Source of the DNA: Ascaphus truei
Taxonomy: Eukaryota; Chordata; Amphibia; Anura; Ascaphidae
Assembly: GCA_036426205.1 (NCBI GenBank)
Contig: WSYH01001915.1
Span: forward strand, 1-64,000
Direction: 5' to 3'
Length of the DNA: 64,000 nucleotides
Positions 46,831 through 59,466 of this stretch are shown in pieces. The notes beneath the pieces are model-generated. The model was not told where the DNA came from, made no database searches, and saw only the letters and a list, made by a program, of their open reading frames with translations. Position 1 is the stretch's first letter; every line of letters begins with the position of its first letter. A program made the position numbers and the translations under genes.

Positions 46831-47684
46831 TTTAAAGTATCAGTAATAATTATATCTTTAACTCTTACAAATGAAGACAGTAATCCCTTTTGAAAAGTAG
46901 TTTTTTAATACTTTTTTAAAAAAAAATATACACGAAGGAGCTGAAACTAGGCAATATCTATCTATTTGTATTTATGGCACAAATGCCCTTTGTTTTTTTT
47001 ATTCTATTTCTGTTGAAATACACACAAGATTTAGATGTTATCTCTCTAATCGACAAACATACAAGTATACAGGCCATCTGTGTATTATACACACTGGCAA
47101 TATAAGGGTTAATGTGAGCTTTAAAAAAAGACAAATCAGGAACAGTGTCTTCACTTCCGATACCCTTGACGAAGCAAGACATTTTGCGAAACGCATAAGG
47201 CAGACCTTGAAGACTGAACAGCTGACAGAAGGATCCCCCAGCAGGACATAATTTGAAGAGAACACCAACCCCTCCCCGCATAACATGATCGCTCGCCAGA
47301 GACCAGAGAGGAAACGAGATACCATCTGACTCTTGACAGAAGTGACTATGACGGTATGGGTAGCCAGCCTCACATAAAACAGGTCAAGCCCAGCTGGCTG
47401 CCCCAATACCATTTCTAATGGCCGCCTCTGTGAGGCTCATTTGACCTGTATGTAATGTATTGTGTGTAACCTCTTCGAGATGAGAACTGTGTGATAACTG
47501 GAAAGGGGAAAACGGTATCATTTGAGGATTGGTGAGTGTATAATAAAAAGCACATTTATTCCCTGTGTTAATGTATTTCCACATACATTTAGCAAGCCAG
47601 CATTGTCTTTTGTGTTACCAGCATTTCTCTGCATGCAGACACAGTCATTTACTTAGCTATGTTGCATGCAGAGAAATGCTGGTT
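46831..47684. other. mixed repeat DNA with a hammerhead-like motif and a hairpin
   Basis: 47166-47191 (+) reads TTGACGA, A, GCAA...TTGC, GAAACGC: the motif with U for the first C. 47620-47683 is a hairpin: CCAGCATTTCTCTGCATGCA with TGCATGCAGAGAAATGCTGG. Nothing else was recognised. Confidence 0.55.
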
Positions 47685-48412
47685 TGTGACAGAGCCTGGG
47701 GTGGCTTGAGTACCTTGACAATGGTGAGTGGGGAATGGCCATGATTCAGGTCTGGGGAACTGGTTCTCGGTGGTGCAGAGCCTTTTCAATCCCGGGATAC
47801 TGAGGCACCTACCCCACAGGGGGTATAGGGCTGGCCAGGGGGAACCGTTGCCGAGTCTCAGCCCGTAGGCATGATTCCAATTGGCCAGTTTGAATTTCCC
47901 ACCCGCCAGCGGCTCCCTCCCCGGGGGACAGTCTAGAGTCCTTAAACCGGCCCCCTCCTCTGATTGATGCAGCCGGGCGAGCTCTTGTCCTCCAATTGGC
48001 TGCACCGTCATGATCCTTTGTTCTGATTGGTAGGCGGCCTCTGCTCCATGGAAGAGATAGATAACCGAGGTCTATGTAAGGAGCACGCCCCATTCAAAAA
48101 ACCATAGAGAGTTTGGACAGAGACGGTGACATCACGATTGGTGGGCGATTCGAAAGTGCTTTATGTGGAATAGCACTAAGAAAGCACTGAGCAGTCGTTG
48201 AAGAAGCTGTTCAGGGCAAGCCTACTGAAGCAGGCCCCTGCACCTAGTTGAGGCTAGATTCTTCCCCTGCAGGCACCAGTTGGCGAGTGTACATTGTGAT
48301 TGTGTGTTTTGTGTGTTTGCTGGCTTGCCAGAATAAACTTTCATTTATTCAACTTTTGTGTTCTGTCTGGTGATAGTGATCCCGGCAGTAAAAGCTCTTC
48401 TCTCCCGTGACA
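47685..48412 (+). mobile_element. solo LTR, ~728 bp
   Basis: Starts TGTGACAGAGCC and ends CCCGTGACA, so TG...CA with a matching TGTGACA/GTGACA edge. It carries CCAATTGG boxes (47878, 47994), CTGATTGG (48024), and AATAAA (48332) followed by a T/G-rich stretch. No internal coding part or second LTR adjoins it. No target duplication was seen, so the exact ends are provisional. Confidence 0.7.
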
Positions 48413-49525
48413 GACACCACGAGTGAATGAGGAAGGGAGGTCAGCACACTCCTGTTAATCCAAGGAAGTTTATCACAGAACATAACTACAGCCTACTAAG
48501 ATATTGTATGCTTAAAACTCTAGATGTGGACTACATGAGTTGTTTTTGTCTTTTGTTTTATTATTATTGGTTTACAATTCAATAATACTATGCAGGTCGG
48601 GTGTGCCCTGCTATATTTTTTAGAACTTCACGATATTGCAAGAAGCTCTTAAAATTACTTGAAGAAGAGGCACCCTACTCAGCACTATCAATTTAATTAT
48701 CGTGCTATATTGGACTTTATAGGACATTTAAAGTACGGTACACTCATGAACATATTTTCAGTTTAAAGACATTTAGTAGGCGCCATATCCGTCACCCAGA
48801 AGTAGTGCAGGGGGCTAATGCTTTTTGGAAACATATACTATACAGTATTTGTGGTGGCTCAGTAGGATATATTGCAATATATCAAAGAAAATACAGTTCA
48901 GGTAATGGAAAAATAAAAAAAATGAGTATAAGTGGAAAGCATGATATCATTCAATTTTGGCATAAAGATATTTATTATGAAAGTGTTCTATTTTTATGTG
49001 TTAGTCATACACTCAGGAATAGATAGAAACAATGTAAAAAAGAATATCAAATACACATTATTACCAGTTGGGAACAGACATACTAAACAAAACAATAATA
49101 CAAAATAATAATATTCCTTTTCTTGTAATAATGACAATTATAATGCAATTTAAAAAAGCATGTATGAATTTAACAGTAGGAGGGTATAGTAATACATATG
49201 TCATGGTTGCATTGTAGTTATTTACAAAACCCTTATCCATCAGATTTAAGAGATCTGTGGCATTTTCTGCTGCACCTGCATCTCCTTGTCAACTAAGCTT
49301 CCTTTCTTTTTAGCAGCTCTAAAAATGTGGTTTCCAGAAGTAAATATATTAATTCTACTGCTCCACAAATAGCTACAAAACAAAAATGAAAAGTGAATCA
49401 TTTTAAATGCAAATTAGACAATGGAATAATATCGCCGACACACAAAATGTAAGTTAGAGTAATGCAAAACATAGTGAGGGATAACCAGAAAACGTGACTG
49501 ACTAATGAATTGGTAAGCACTGTAA
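48413..49525. other. intronic sequence, nothing recognised
   Basis: AT-rich; no recognised repeat or exon. Confidence 0.5.
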
Positions 49526-49845
49526 GGCCTCGGCTATACTAGGCGTGTGCGTGATGGAGCGATCATGGTATCATGCGAGCCTGTAGCTGGAGCAATCTGT
49601 GGCCTGTAGGATTTTTATGACGTGCGCGATGGGGAGGTGGGGCAGAGGTGGGGCTGTGATGTCACATGAGCAGGTCACCCTCATTGGCTGAACCGTGCAC
49701 GTGACCCAGCCATCGCGCCACCAAATAAAAAAATTTGATGGCTGAAAAATCTGTATCTCCGTTGTGCGCACTATGGCTGGCCCCATAGATCCCCTGTATT
49801 TTGTTTGTGCCGCTCGCGCACTTGCGCAGAGTATAGACGCGGCCT
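49526..49845. mobile_element. ~320 bp hairpin MITE
   Basis: Left end AGGCCTCGGCTATACTAGGC and inverted right end AGGCCGCGTCTATACTCTGC. The interior is CpG-rich with weakly inverted blocks. The flanks do not show a clear duplication, so the superfamily is open. Confidence 0.7.
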
Positions 49846-51660
49846 AAGACATCTCGATATATTATTTTGGGGGACTTGCAAATGCATTTGATATGTCCAT
49901 ATACGTAGCAGAGGAGCAGTGACCCTAAGGAGTACAGAAGCCCAACATTGTTGCTGCGGTTCATGAACTAGGTGGATTTTACCCGTTTTTGAGAATTTGC
50001 AAATTACCCTCCCCCACCCCCCAAATTGGCAAGTATTAGTAGTCAATGTGCAGGTCACATAGCCTTTTTTATACTGCCATTTTCACAAGATTCTGGGGAA
50101 AAGTGGAAACATGGAAATTAAATGCAGTCACTGTGTTCTAAAACAAGTCAATAGGAGGTCATTGGTTTCTCTGACACTTTTTTTGTTTCACAAATAAGAG
50201 ATGTTCCACACAATGCAAATGTATTTGATTAATATCACAGATTGGCAAAGCAACCAAACAAAATGCTCGTGGAGGCAAAAGTTAGACATTTCAATAGAAA
50301 ATGTCAAAACATACCAGTACAAAACAAAAAGAAATGTCCACAAGATGAACGCTGCAGTATAAGAACTGTTAAGGGATTCCAAAATACTTTCTGGTGAAGA
50401 CAAATCTCTCTTCCGCTCCCATTAAATTTTCAGTGTTTTTTCCAACTTCAATAGGAACTTCACTTATTTAATTTAAGCCACTGCAGAAGAAAGCGGCAAT
50501 TGCATTGACTTAGTAATTTAGTTGATTACTGCATTCCTATTAATAATATGATGATTTTTTGGGGAATCAACCAGCAAAACTCACTGTCTCTTATTCACTG
50601 GTAAATATTTTCAATTATTTTCCTACTGAATGTGTTTAGAACTAAGATAAAAGTTTGTATTTGTACTGACCTATCCAGCTGAAAAAAAATGCAGCAACTT
50701 AAATGTACGTAATTCCATCCAGTTATTTCTGTGTAGATTTTGTTTTTTTTACACAAAGCATATAAAATAACTATTTCATTTTAATCTTATCTTTAAATGA
50801 GCAATTTCCTTCTGCATGCCCTGTAAAATAAAAGGATGGAATAACATCTACTTCCTGCTGCTGAATTATATACCTTCTTAGTACACTATGCATGTGGCAT
50901 ATTGTCTACAGAAATAGGAAAGGATTAGTAATGAAACCTAAACAATGGTGATCGTTTTAACTTCCATTTATGTACTGGGATCTTGGAGATACTAATTTTT
51001 AGAACACCATTCTTGGAACACTATGCTTTTACTGATTCATGATTATGATTCATGATGATGTCTAGAAGATATTTCTAGGAACAGTGTTAAACATTGCTTG
51101 TAAGATCTTCTGTTCCTAATTATTTTCTTCCCTTTCTTTTTTTCTGATTAGACTAATAATCCCTTTGCCTACTGTCAAAATCTGTTATTTCAAAGGCTCT
51201 GATAATGCAGAAATGTCCTACTGCGGCCTTAAGCTAGTTTGATAACATGTTGATAATACATGAATCCAAGACACAATTAGTGGACACTGGTTCTACAGTA
51301 TGATGTACTGTATGAAGACAATGATGGTATTTTATTTATGCTACAAGAGACATTTTCAGTCGGCATGCCTTAGCGTCAATGATTGTACAAAGGTATTTTA
51401 TATTTAATTTGCCCAATTTGCATCTGCCTCAATTTTGAAAGGTATTAATAGAGGCAATTGTAAAGGAAGGAGTGCACATTATGGAAATGGATATATCAAA
51501 TCCTGCATCTCTGTACTGTGTGGAATTATAAACTCTTAACTAGTATTAACTCAACTTACTAAAAATATGTGTCACGTAATGAACTTGATTAGCAAGTTTC
51601 TTACTTCTATGCAAGTATAAAATAAAATAAAAGAACTAATGCATTTTTTAAAACATTGGT
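49846..51660. other. intronic sequence, nothing recognised
   Basis: AT-rich unique-looking DNA. No PCDH15 exon was seen. Confidence 0.5.
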
Positions 51661-51665
51661 ATATT

Positions 51666-52176
51666 TGCTTTGATAAACAAATTCTCTCCCCTAGCACAGA
51701 TGATCCCTCTTCATTGAGGTGCAATCCGTCCCTAGAATAAAGACGGCACCTCTCAGAAAAGGAGTCCTGGTACTCTAAAAACCCCAAACCCTCCTTCCTA
51801 CACCACTTTCTTAGCCATGCATTAACCTTCTTTATTTCTGACTGTCTCCCTGCGGTAGCGCATGGCACTGGTAGTATTTCAGAAAATACTACGTTGGAGG
51901 TCCTTTCCTTAAGCTTTTGGCCTACATCCCTGAAATCATTTTTTTAGTACCCTCCATCTTTCTCTAACTGTGTCATTGGTACCAACATGTACCAAGACCG
52001 CCGGATCAATCACAGCCGCTCCCAACAATCTGTCTACCCGATCAGCAATGTGCCAAACCCGAGCAACCGGGAGACAACAAACTGTTTGGTTCATGCAGTC
52101 AGGGCAACAGATTTCCCTATCTACCTGCCTAATAATGGAGTCCCCTACCATCACAAGCTTTCTTTGTATCTGAGCA
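51666..52176 (-). pseudogene. LINE ORF1 SGNH (esterase-like) domain
   Basis: The minus strand encodes MVGDSIIRQVDRE, CCLPVARVWHIADRVDRLLG, VLVHVGTNDT, then NAWLRKWCRKEGLGFLEYQD and DGLHLNEEGS. GDS, GTND and DGLHLN are the blocks of the SGNH/GDSL hydrolase fold (catalytic Ser, Asn and His), as found in ORF1 proteins of CR1/L2-type LINEs. Several stops and shifts separate the blocks. Its upstream half lies at 53684-54115, beyond a 1.5 kb insertion. Confidence 0.88.
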
Positions 52177-53702
52177 AGGTAAAACTTGGCAGACAGCCAA
52201 ATAGCGCCGCACCACGAACAAAAACCAGTTGAAGAGGGTGTAATAAAAACGATTTAATCACAGGTGGAAAGACACACCGACATGTTTCGCTCCAAAGAGC
52301 TTTCTCAAAGTGTGGTGACTGATCATAAACACTCAGTTTATGTATGTTTAGCGAACCCGGAAATGAATTCCTGTTTTTGCGCTGCATACTTAGACGTGAA
52401 GATGTCACAAGCATCATTATGTCCATCTAAAAACTACTATAACTTTATTTAAATAAACAGACGGAAAAAAAATCTATAAAAATCTGTAAAAAAAAAAACA
52501 ATGTGGAACAACTAATCATAAGCTCCAAAATGAATTAGGTTCCTACAATATGAGTAAAAACAATATTGAAATAAACATAGATAAAGTGTTTAAGAACAAA
52601 AACAAATGAGCTGAACATTTAACTCACATGGTGTGGCCAGTATATAAAACATTTACAAACATATGAAATTATTGCAACCAATGTGAGTAAATTAAAGGTA
52701 TGTGTCCAGAAGAAGATGCGTATTCTATAACAAAATATCTAAGCAATTTTCTGTGATGTTTTTGCACATATACCTTTAATTTACTCACATTGGTTGCAAT
52801 AATTTCATGTTTGTAAATTTTTATATACTGGCCACACCATGTGAGTTAATTGTTCAGCTCATTTGTTTTTGTTATTAAACACTTTATCTATGTTTATTTC
52901 TATATTTTTTACTCATATTGTAGGAACCTAATTAATTTTGGAGATTATGATTAGTTGTTCCACATTGGGTTTTTTTACAGATTTTTATAGATTTTTTTCG
53001 TCTGTTTGTTTATTTAAATAAAGTTACAGTTGTTTTTAGATGGACTTAATGACGCTTGTGACATCATCACGTCTGCGTATGCTGTGCGAAAACAGGAATT
53101 TCCGGGTTCGCTAAACATACATAAACTGAGTGTTTATGATCAGTCATCACACTTTGAGAAAGCTCTTTGGAGCGAAATATCTCAGCGTGCCTTTCCACCT
53201 GTGATTAAATCGTTTTTATTTCACCCTCCAACTGTTTTTTTGTTCGTGGTGCAGTGCTTTTTGGCTGTCTGCCAAGTTTTTCCTTGTTGTTACTTCATGC
53301 AACGCGCGCCTCCTGAGACAAACGCTCTGCAAGTTTAAATCTGTGGATACAGCAAATCACCTCATAGCGAGTACTATCTAATTTTTACTAGAGATTCTTC
53401 CATTCATTGGAGGTTGCTTCATATACTGGTACATGCTTGACTCATTGTTTTCTCTATGTAGAGTTAGAGTCTAGTCCAGTAATATCCTCCAGAATATGTG
53501 CAAAGCTTATACTCAATATATTTGCAAAGCTCATACCTGATATACTTGCTAAAGGGTCAGGTTTCTTAAAGATCATCATATCTACTAGTGAAGGATTCTC
53601 ATCATTGTGCATAAAGCTTCCTTCATATATCACAGTGTATCTCATCCCTTTGGGCCCCAGTGTATCCATTGTAGATATACTTTCTTTCTTTGTATCTGAG
53701 CA
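52177..53702. mobile_element. 1.5 kb palindromic insertion with 19-bp target duplication
   Basis: CTTTCTTTGTATCTGAGCA occurs at 52158-52176 and again at 53684-53702. Removing the insertion and one copy restores an unbroken frame across the LINE ORF1 junction (TQDAQIQRK to LVMVGDS), which proves the insertion. It consists of a ~1.1 kb palindrome (52184-53279) plus about 400 bases of unrecognised sequence (53280-53683). A long variable-length duplication suggests target-primed reverse transcription, not a DNA transposase. Confidence 0.9.
52184..53279. repeat. ~1.1 kb palindrome
   Basis: Arms about 52184-52712 and 52765-53279. Pairs include AACTTGGCAGACAGCC with GGCTGTCTGCCAAGTT, ACTGAGTGTTTATGATCAGT-type blocks, and CTCACATTGGTTGCAATAAT with its complement. 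Both arms carry the decayed motif TTGAGAA, A, GCTC...GAGC, GAAA (52308-52285 minus; 53154-53177 plus). Confidence 0.92.
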
Positions 53703-54115
53703 TCCTGAGTCCCCTCTGTTCTGGAAGAACTATTCTCCTGGCTGCTAGAGGAATCAGTTTTCCCCAGCCTTGCCATTTCTGCCCTGATACTCCCAATATC
53801 TTCACTCAACATGACAAATCTATTGAGATGGGTCAGCTCAGAACTGGCCTGCCTGTTCCTATTGCCTCTGCTTCCCCTTCTAAGTGTTACCCAGCTACCT
53901 ACCTGCTCCTCACTAACAGCACCCACCATCTGTAGCACTAGTCGAAGCAAGGGCCTGCTCAGTTAGCACTAAACCCCTTTCAAGATTGTCAATGTCCCTC
54001 AATATTGCAAAATGACTCTTCAGATCAGCAATCTCTGACTCTAAAGAGACACCCGCTCACATTTCTCACAGCGGTATGCTCCTTGGAAAAGCTGCTGCAA
54101 GTGAACATACATGTG
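53684..54115 (-). pseudogene. LINE ORF1 N-terminal half (zinc/coiled-coil part)
   Basis: On the minus strand from about 54110: AYRCEKCERVSLESEIADLK, a CxxC pair followed by a heptad-like helix, then (after a shift) SSELTHLNRFVMLSEDIGSI, RAEMARLGK and TQDAQIQRK at the insertion point. The order zinc pair, helix, then SGNH is typical of this ORF1 type. It is interrupted by the 52177-53702 insertion. Confidence 0.75.
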
Positions 54116-54892
54116 GCAAGATGTAAATTGAGTGACATTTTCAGTCCTGCTCATTCTAGCAACTATGAAGTTTATAAGCACTAACAATAAACTATATTTC
54201 AATATACTGTACTACACCTTGTTTAACCCCTTCCTTGTTCAAACTGCTTCTAGTTCTAACTGCACACTTAATACAACCAGCACTTTAAATCAACCAGTCA
54301 TGCAGATCAGCACACACAAGTGGTTTACAAAAGTACTGAAACGCTTTTTAGTGACCACTATTTTCATATGATAAGATCAGTGGTCACTAAATATCCAAAT
54401 ATTCTTAAGAAATATTACTTTTCTACACTTCTATCTGTCAAAAGTGGTAACTAAGTAGGTTATTTGTAATACATTTCATACATGCGAAATGTTGATTCAA
54501 AGAATTATCCATCACATCTAAAACAAAAATTTGGGCTATGAACGAGACAATATTTTGTATTATAAGATAAAAGTAGAAGAAATTGGATGGTTATGAGTAC
54601 TCTTAAGCTGTCAGGAAAGGAACAGAAAAGATTTGGAGACTGTTATACAAGAGATGATCTATATTCCTATATTTATTTTTCCATTGTTTATTACCTAGCA
54701 TGCATGCAGCACTATATAAGCATACAGATATTACAACACATTGATTAAAGTACAAGTCATTCTAAAGTAAACATTGGGGGAGAGGAATAAGTGTTCATCA
54801 AAATACAATTTAACTTAAGACCTACATACCACTGAGGTTTGTTCCACATCCCAAGGGTACATAATACTAACTGCACGTTAAAATACTATATA
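54116..54892. other. intronic sequence, nothing recognised
   Basis: AT-rich; may include the 5' end of the LINE, but no motif was recognised. Confidence 0.45.
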
Positions 54893-55178
54893 CAGATGCA
54901 GCAACGAGTATCCGAACACTCGCCTTTGAAAATCCGGGGCAATCTCCAAGTAATGCCTCAACATTTCTGTGACATTTCTGCAAACAGACTACTGTCCCAT
55001 CAGATTAACACAGCAGGGATCCCTGGTCAGTTTGAATGGGACTGCCAGGGACCCCCGCTGTGTTAATCCGATGGGCCATTAGTCTGTCTGCAGAAATGTC
55101 ACAGAAATGTTGCAGCATTAATGGGGTATTGCTCCAGATTTTCCCAGGCAAGTGTTCAGATACTCGTGACTGTATCTG
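54893..55178. mobile_element. 286 bp TA-flanked MITE, copy 2
   Basis: TA at both edges. Ends CAGATGCAGCAACGAGTATC and, inverted, CAGATACAGTCACGAGTATC. Inner arms CATTTCTGTGACATTTCTGC and GCAGAAATGTCACAGAAATG. Same family as 33601-33888. Confidence 0.9.
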
Positions 55179-55436
55179 TACATTAAGTAGTGGTTATAAG
55201 CACTAGAGAGAGACCATTTTATAAGTGGGCTTATTTGAGCACACCTGAGATACCTGGGAAATATGTTGATTTTAAATAAGTCCACTCTCTCTCCCTCTCT
55301 CCGATCAGTGGAAGTAACACCAGAGTTAAGTATGACTTAAATAACCTTAAGTTATTTTCTAGTGCCAACTTTAAGTAGGCTTAGTTAATATGGAATGTAT
55401 ATCTTGGGCTATAAGGAGCTCATTTACACACACTCA
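55179..55436. other. intronic sequence, nothing recognised
   Basis: A short CTCTCTCTCC run at 55284; nothing else. Confidence 0.4.
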
Positions 55437-55890
55437 GCAGTCAAACACACACTGCACCCCCTCTATATACACAAACATACTCTGCAGCCCCCCATATACA
55501 CACTGCAGCCCCCTCTATATACACAAACACACACTGCGCCCCCCTCTATATACACAAACATACTCTGCACCCCCCTCTATATACACAAACACACACTGCA
55601 CCCCCCTCTATATACACAAACACACACTGCAGCTCCCCCTCTACACCCACAAAACACACACTGAAAACACACACTGCAGCTCCCCCTCTACACCCACAAA
55701 ACACACACTGAAAACACACACTGCAGCTCCCCCTCTACACCAACAGACAGACACCAACAAAACAGACTCTGCTGCCCCCTCTACACCCACAAAACACACG
55801 CCAACAGAACACACACTATAGGCACACACACCAACAAAACATTCTGCTGGCCCCCTTTAGACCCACAAAACACACAGCAGACACACACAC
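55437..55890. repeat. CA-rich minisatellite with two unit types
   Basis: First, about six units of about 31 bases (CTGCACCCCCCTCTATATAC then ACAAACACACA). Then two to three units of 47 bases (CTGCAGCTCCCCCTCTACAC then CCACAAAACACACACTG). The second looks like an expanded form of the first. It ends in an AC run. The Thr/His/Pro-rich open frames here are artefacts. Confidence 0.93.
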
Positions 55891-56619
55891 ACACACACCT
55901 TTCCCCTCACTCTCCTGTGCAGAGCTCTCTGCAGGCAGGGTGAGGCATGAGTCAGTGCCTTGCTGCTGCCTCCTGTCCAATCACCTATCCTGTCTGAGAG
56001 CTGCTCTCACTCTATGTGGATGAGAACTGAAGCTGATAGGCTGAAAAACTTGGCAGGGTGCCAAAAATTCCAGGCCATTACTGAATGGATAATACCCGGA
56101 AGTTTAACCAATCGGAGAGCAAGGATTTCAATAATGCCCGGAATTTTCCCGCTTTAGCCTATAATTTAGAATAACGTGTTATTCAAAACACTACTCTTTT
56201 TAATAGGGTCCTGGTAAACATTACATTATTTGCTTTAGTGAATACGGAGTTATGATTAACACACATTAACTCATGTTAAATGGTCTAATAGAGCTTAGTG
56301 AATCTGGGCCTTCGATGGCAATCACAAAGAGTTAGCAGAGTTACTTTCTGAAGCATCTTAGTTTCCCTACTCCTTAAATACAATTCTGCTTTCTCAATAA
56401 AAGTTTTTTTTAAGGATCTTATGAGAGCTTGAAAACTGATGAAGGGTCACAAAACAAAGCAATTGGGATGTACTGTACTTACCAGCCAGTGTCAGTTAAA
56501 TATTTAATATTCAGTGGGCTAGTCATATCACAAGAAGAAATTAGCATCGTTGAACAAAGGTGGTACTTGACTGGATTCCAAAGTATTTCAAGAGACCACA
56601 ACAATGACCAAAAGCTCCT
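55891..56619. other. intronic sequence, nothing recognised
   Basis: GC-moderate start, then AT-rich. GCTTAGTGAATCTGGGCC at 56294 resembles the end of a Harbinger-type MITE, but a partner end was not found. Confidence 0.4.
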
Positions 56620-57715
56620 TCGTGCAGGTGGCCGCCATATTGGGACTCCCTGCGCATGCACAGTAAGGTCTCGCACATGCGCATTGGTATCAGAGTTGTG
56701 GCGGACATGTTAGGTGTGGGGAGCATGCATAGATTGCAAGTTGTGGCGGCCATCTTCTATCAGCTCCGCAGGGGAACTACATTGCCCAGAATGCTCTAGG
56801 AGCATGGTCACGTGGCACGGCTTATCAAATAGGGCTGCTGCATTTGCTGACAGTTAGGACAGTTGGAGCCATGACTGAAAAATGGAAGGTCGGGTCTGGG
56901 TGTCAGTGGCACCCAGACTAGGTCAGATTAACCCCCTTATGTCCAAGATAGTCCCCAATCACATAATCCGGTTGTGGCTGCTACAGGGAAACCCCTAGCT
57001 AGGGACATTTCCCCATTAGCTGTATATAGTTAGTGTATAGTTCCAGTAAAGACGCCACATTGTGAAGCATAGCCTGTGGTCTGGGACAAGATCAGGGCAT
57101 ATATCATTAAAGACTATTTTATTTGGGACACACTCCAGCGGGAAACCCCTCCAGAGGCAACCGCCTGCAGATCAGAGCGGGACAGGATTCATCCAAGCGC
57201 GGTGTGGGACCACGTCGTTGATCCACTGACTCAGCAGCTCGGTTGACCTGGTCTGAACTGAGATCAGGGAGGTATTATATACATGTGTACCAATGGCCCA
57301 ACACACTGTGGGTAGCGCTATCCCACATGCTCTTTGGGGAAGGACTGTCTGTGGACACTAATGGGTTGAGTGCCCAGACACTCCAGTAATTTGGGGGGTT
57401 CCGTCAGGGAGGTGTTACTTTGGGAGATAGTATATTGTATGACCATATATATCTTGCTGTGTCTTGCTATGTGTCAGTAAATACTGTCGTTATATACCCA
57501 GTTGTGTGTGTAATTACTGTCTGCATTGGGTTCCTGGGAAAGGCTATCCTACTGCGCTAGGATCTTTCCTGGGTGGTGGCACTGTGTACCACGCACGTGA
57601 TCACCCCAGGCTGCCAGCAGTGGAAGATCAGGCCTTCTGTACTCCACTCAGGTAATACAGCACTGGTAGTCCCTTTAGTCAGGGGGAAAGAGGGCTACTT
57701 AAGAAAATACATAAG
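56620..57715. repeat. LTR-like GC-rich interspersed repeat
   Basis: It contains GGCGGCCATCTTCTATC, GGAACTACATTGCCCAGAAT, and CGCACATGCGCATTGG, phrases common in vertebrate LTRs and MITEs. Ends, primer site and coding parts were not identified, so the class is open. Confidence 0.4.
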
Positions 57716-57841
57716 TAGAAATAGCCGTGCTAGTCCAGTTGCGATAGTGCAGAGCAAATGAGTATTTCAATCGTAGGTGATACCTTTTTTAATTTGGACT
57801 AACAATAAGAAAGCTTTCAAGAGTTCTGCTCACTTTCTCTG
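57716..57841 (-). mobile_element. Penelope-like 3' tail in inverted orientation
   Basis: On the minus strand: decayed motif ACTCTTGAAAGCTTTCTTA, then TTGTTAGTCCAAATTAAAAA, GGTATCACCTACGATTG and CACTATCGCAACTGGACTAG. This matches the tail at 25470-25575. It is joined head to head with the coding fragment that follows, a common layout for Penelope-like terminal repeats. Confidence 0.85.
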
Positions 57842-58130
57842 GTCAGCAATACGGATTTACAAAGATTGGTGAAACCAGCCAAAAACTTCAAACCAGAACG
57901 AACCTACACAGACACACAATAACACATCATGAAGAAGGAAGATACTGCACTCCAATGGGACGCCACTTCTCACAGCCAGATCATTCTATAAATTATTTCA
58001 ACATCAAACTCCTCAATGGAATGTTTAAAAGCCCCGAAGAACAGAAAAAGTTTGAACTCAAAAGGATAATACACTTGGACACTAAAACATGAGGACTTAA
58101 TACTGATATGGGATTTTGTAATGTTTCTCT
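57842..58130 (+). pseudogene. Penelope-like GIY-YIG C-terminal fragment
   Basis: Encodes KIGETSQKLQTRTNLHRH, then EEGRYCTPMGRHFSQPDHSI, LLNGMFKSPEEQKKFELKRI and GLNTDMGF. These match 24950-25210 residue for residue in most positions, so it is the same lineage as the 24466 element. A stop follows DTKT. The endonuclease start is missing. Confidence 0.88.
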
Positions 58131-58440
58131 CTGTGAATTTTATAACTAATCCCCATCCCCTGCACACAGTTGATGGATGGATGGTCCTTTGTATCACTGT
58201 CCCTTTCATCCATTTGTTGCCCTGTCTGTTTATTCCTTCTCTGCATCATCTCCCTTAGATGGCAATTTTTTTTTTTTTTTTTTTTTTTACATCTGTGTTA
58301 AGCTCATGGAATCTTTGTAAATCAGTATTGTTGACTTGCAAAAGGGAGGCGAACTCTCGAAAGTTTGTCTTACAGTATAATATCTATTGTTTGTCCAAAT
58401 AAATAAGTATCACCTAATACTGAAGTACTAATGAAATATA
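58131..58440 (+). mobile_element. Penelope-like 3' UTR and tail
   Basis: Pyrimidine-rich sequence with a T run (58267-58288), then TTGCAAA, A, GGGAG...CTCTC, GAAAG (about 58335-58363, decayed core), then TTTGTCCAAATAAATAAGTA TCACCTAATACTG. It parallels 25233-25575. Confidence 0.82.
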
Positions 58441-59464
58441 TTAAAATGTCCCAAATTACCAACATATTCTTAGGAGACCCCTACTCACTTACTGACCACT
58501 GAAACCACAGGAAAAAGACATACACTTAAAAGAACAATGCTTTCTCACCACAAACCCTCTCATTTTTATGTGTTCCGTACTACCTCTGTGCAAGGTCTAT
58601 TAGCATTTACGGCAATAAGGTCTATTAGCATTTACTTGATAAAATTAGTTATATCTAACACTCATTTTTGAGATAGCTTTACTTTAAATATATTTATCAC
58701 TAATGTTTTTAAAAGGAAGCGGTATATTTTGGCAAACAGAAAGTGATGTTTACAGACATTATTGAATCTGGCCCTTATTCCTTGCTGTCCAAAATATCAT
58801 AAAACATGAAAAACTATTTAAAGCCTTTGGGCCACATTCAAGAAAGTGGATTAATTTGACCTCAAAATGAAGATGAAGGCAGCTTCACTGTATTCGTTAT
58901 TGAATTATCACGGCGAAGAAGCAATGAAAGGGGGAATTAGATGTATAAAGAGGACAGAAGTGTTTTCAAAAATGCTCATTTATATGTAAATGAACCTTTT
59001 CCCCCAAGTATGCACAAACTGTTCGATAAATGTAATCATTGGGTCAAGTAAGATATTTTTCTTAACATTTATTCACCTTTCTTACTGTGGCAAATTGACC
59101 TGTAACCCTGCATCAGGTATATAGCATATTAGTGTTTTTCTACCTTTTAAGAAATGCATAACCATTGTCTTATGTACACACACATACTATTCCAAATATC
59201 AGGCCTTGTACTTTTGAAATACACAGTTTTATTAGTACATATAACATAACAGTATTACACTTAATAAGCTTTTTAAGATATGGTAGGAAATAATATCTGA
59301 AAATATAACAATAAAATGTCCCACCGGTACCGAATTATATTCTGGGTATCCCATGTATTGTTCCACAGAAAACAACTGGTATTGATAAAACAGTTACTGT
59401 TTGCCCAATGATGTCACACTGCAGCTGTAATAATATATTTCATACTGTATACTGAAAAGCTGAA
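58441..59464. other. intronic sequence, nothing recognised
   Basis: AT-rich. A short tandem duplication AAGGTCTATTAGCATTTAC is at 58590-58635. Confidence 0.5.
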
Positions 59465-59466
59465 TA

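Noticed and set aside
55390..55821. Thr/His/Pro-rich open frame of 143 codons
   Set aside because: It is the CA-rich minisatellite read through; its units lack stops.
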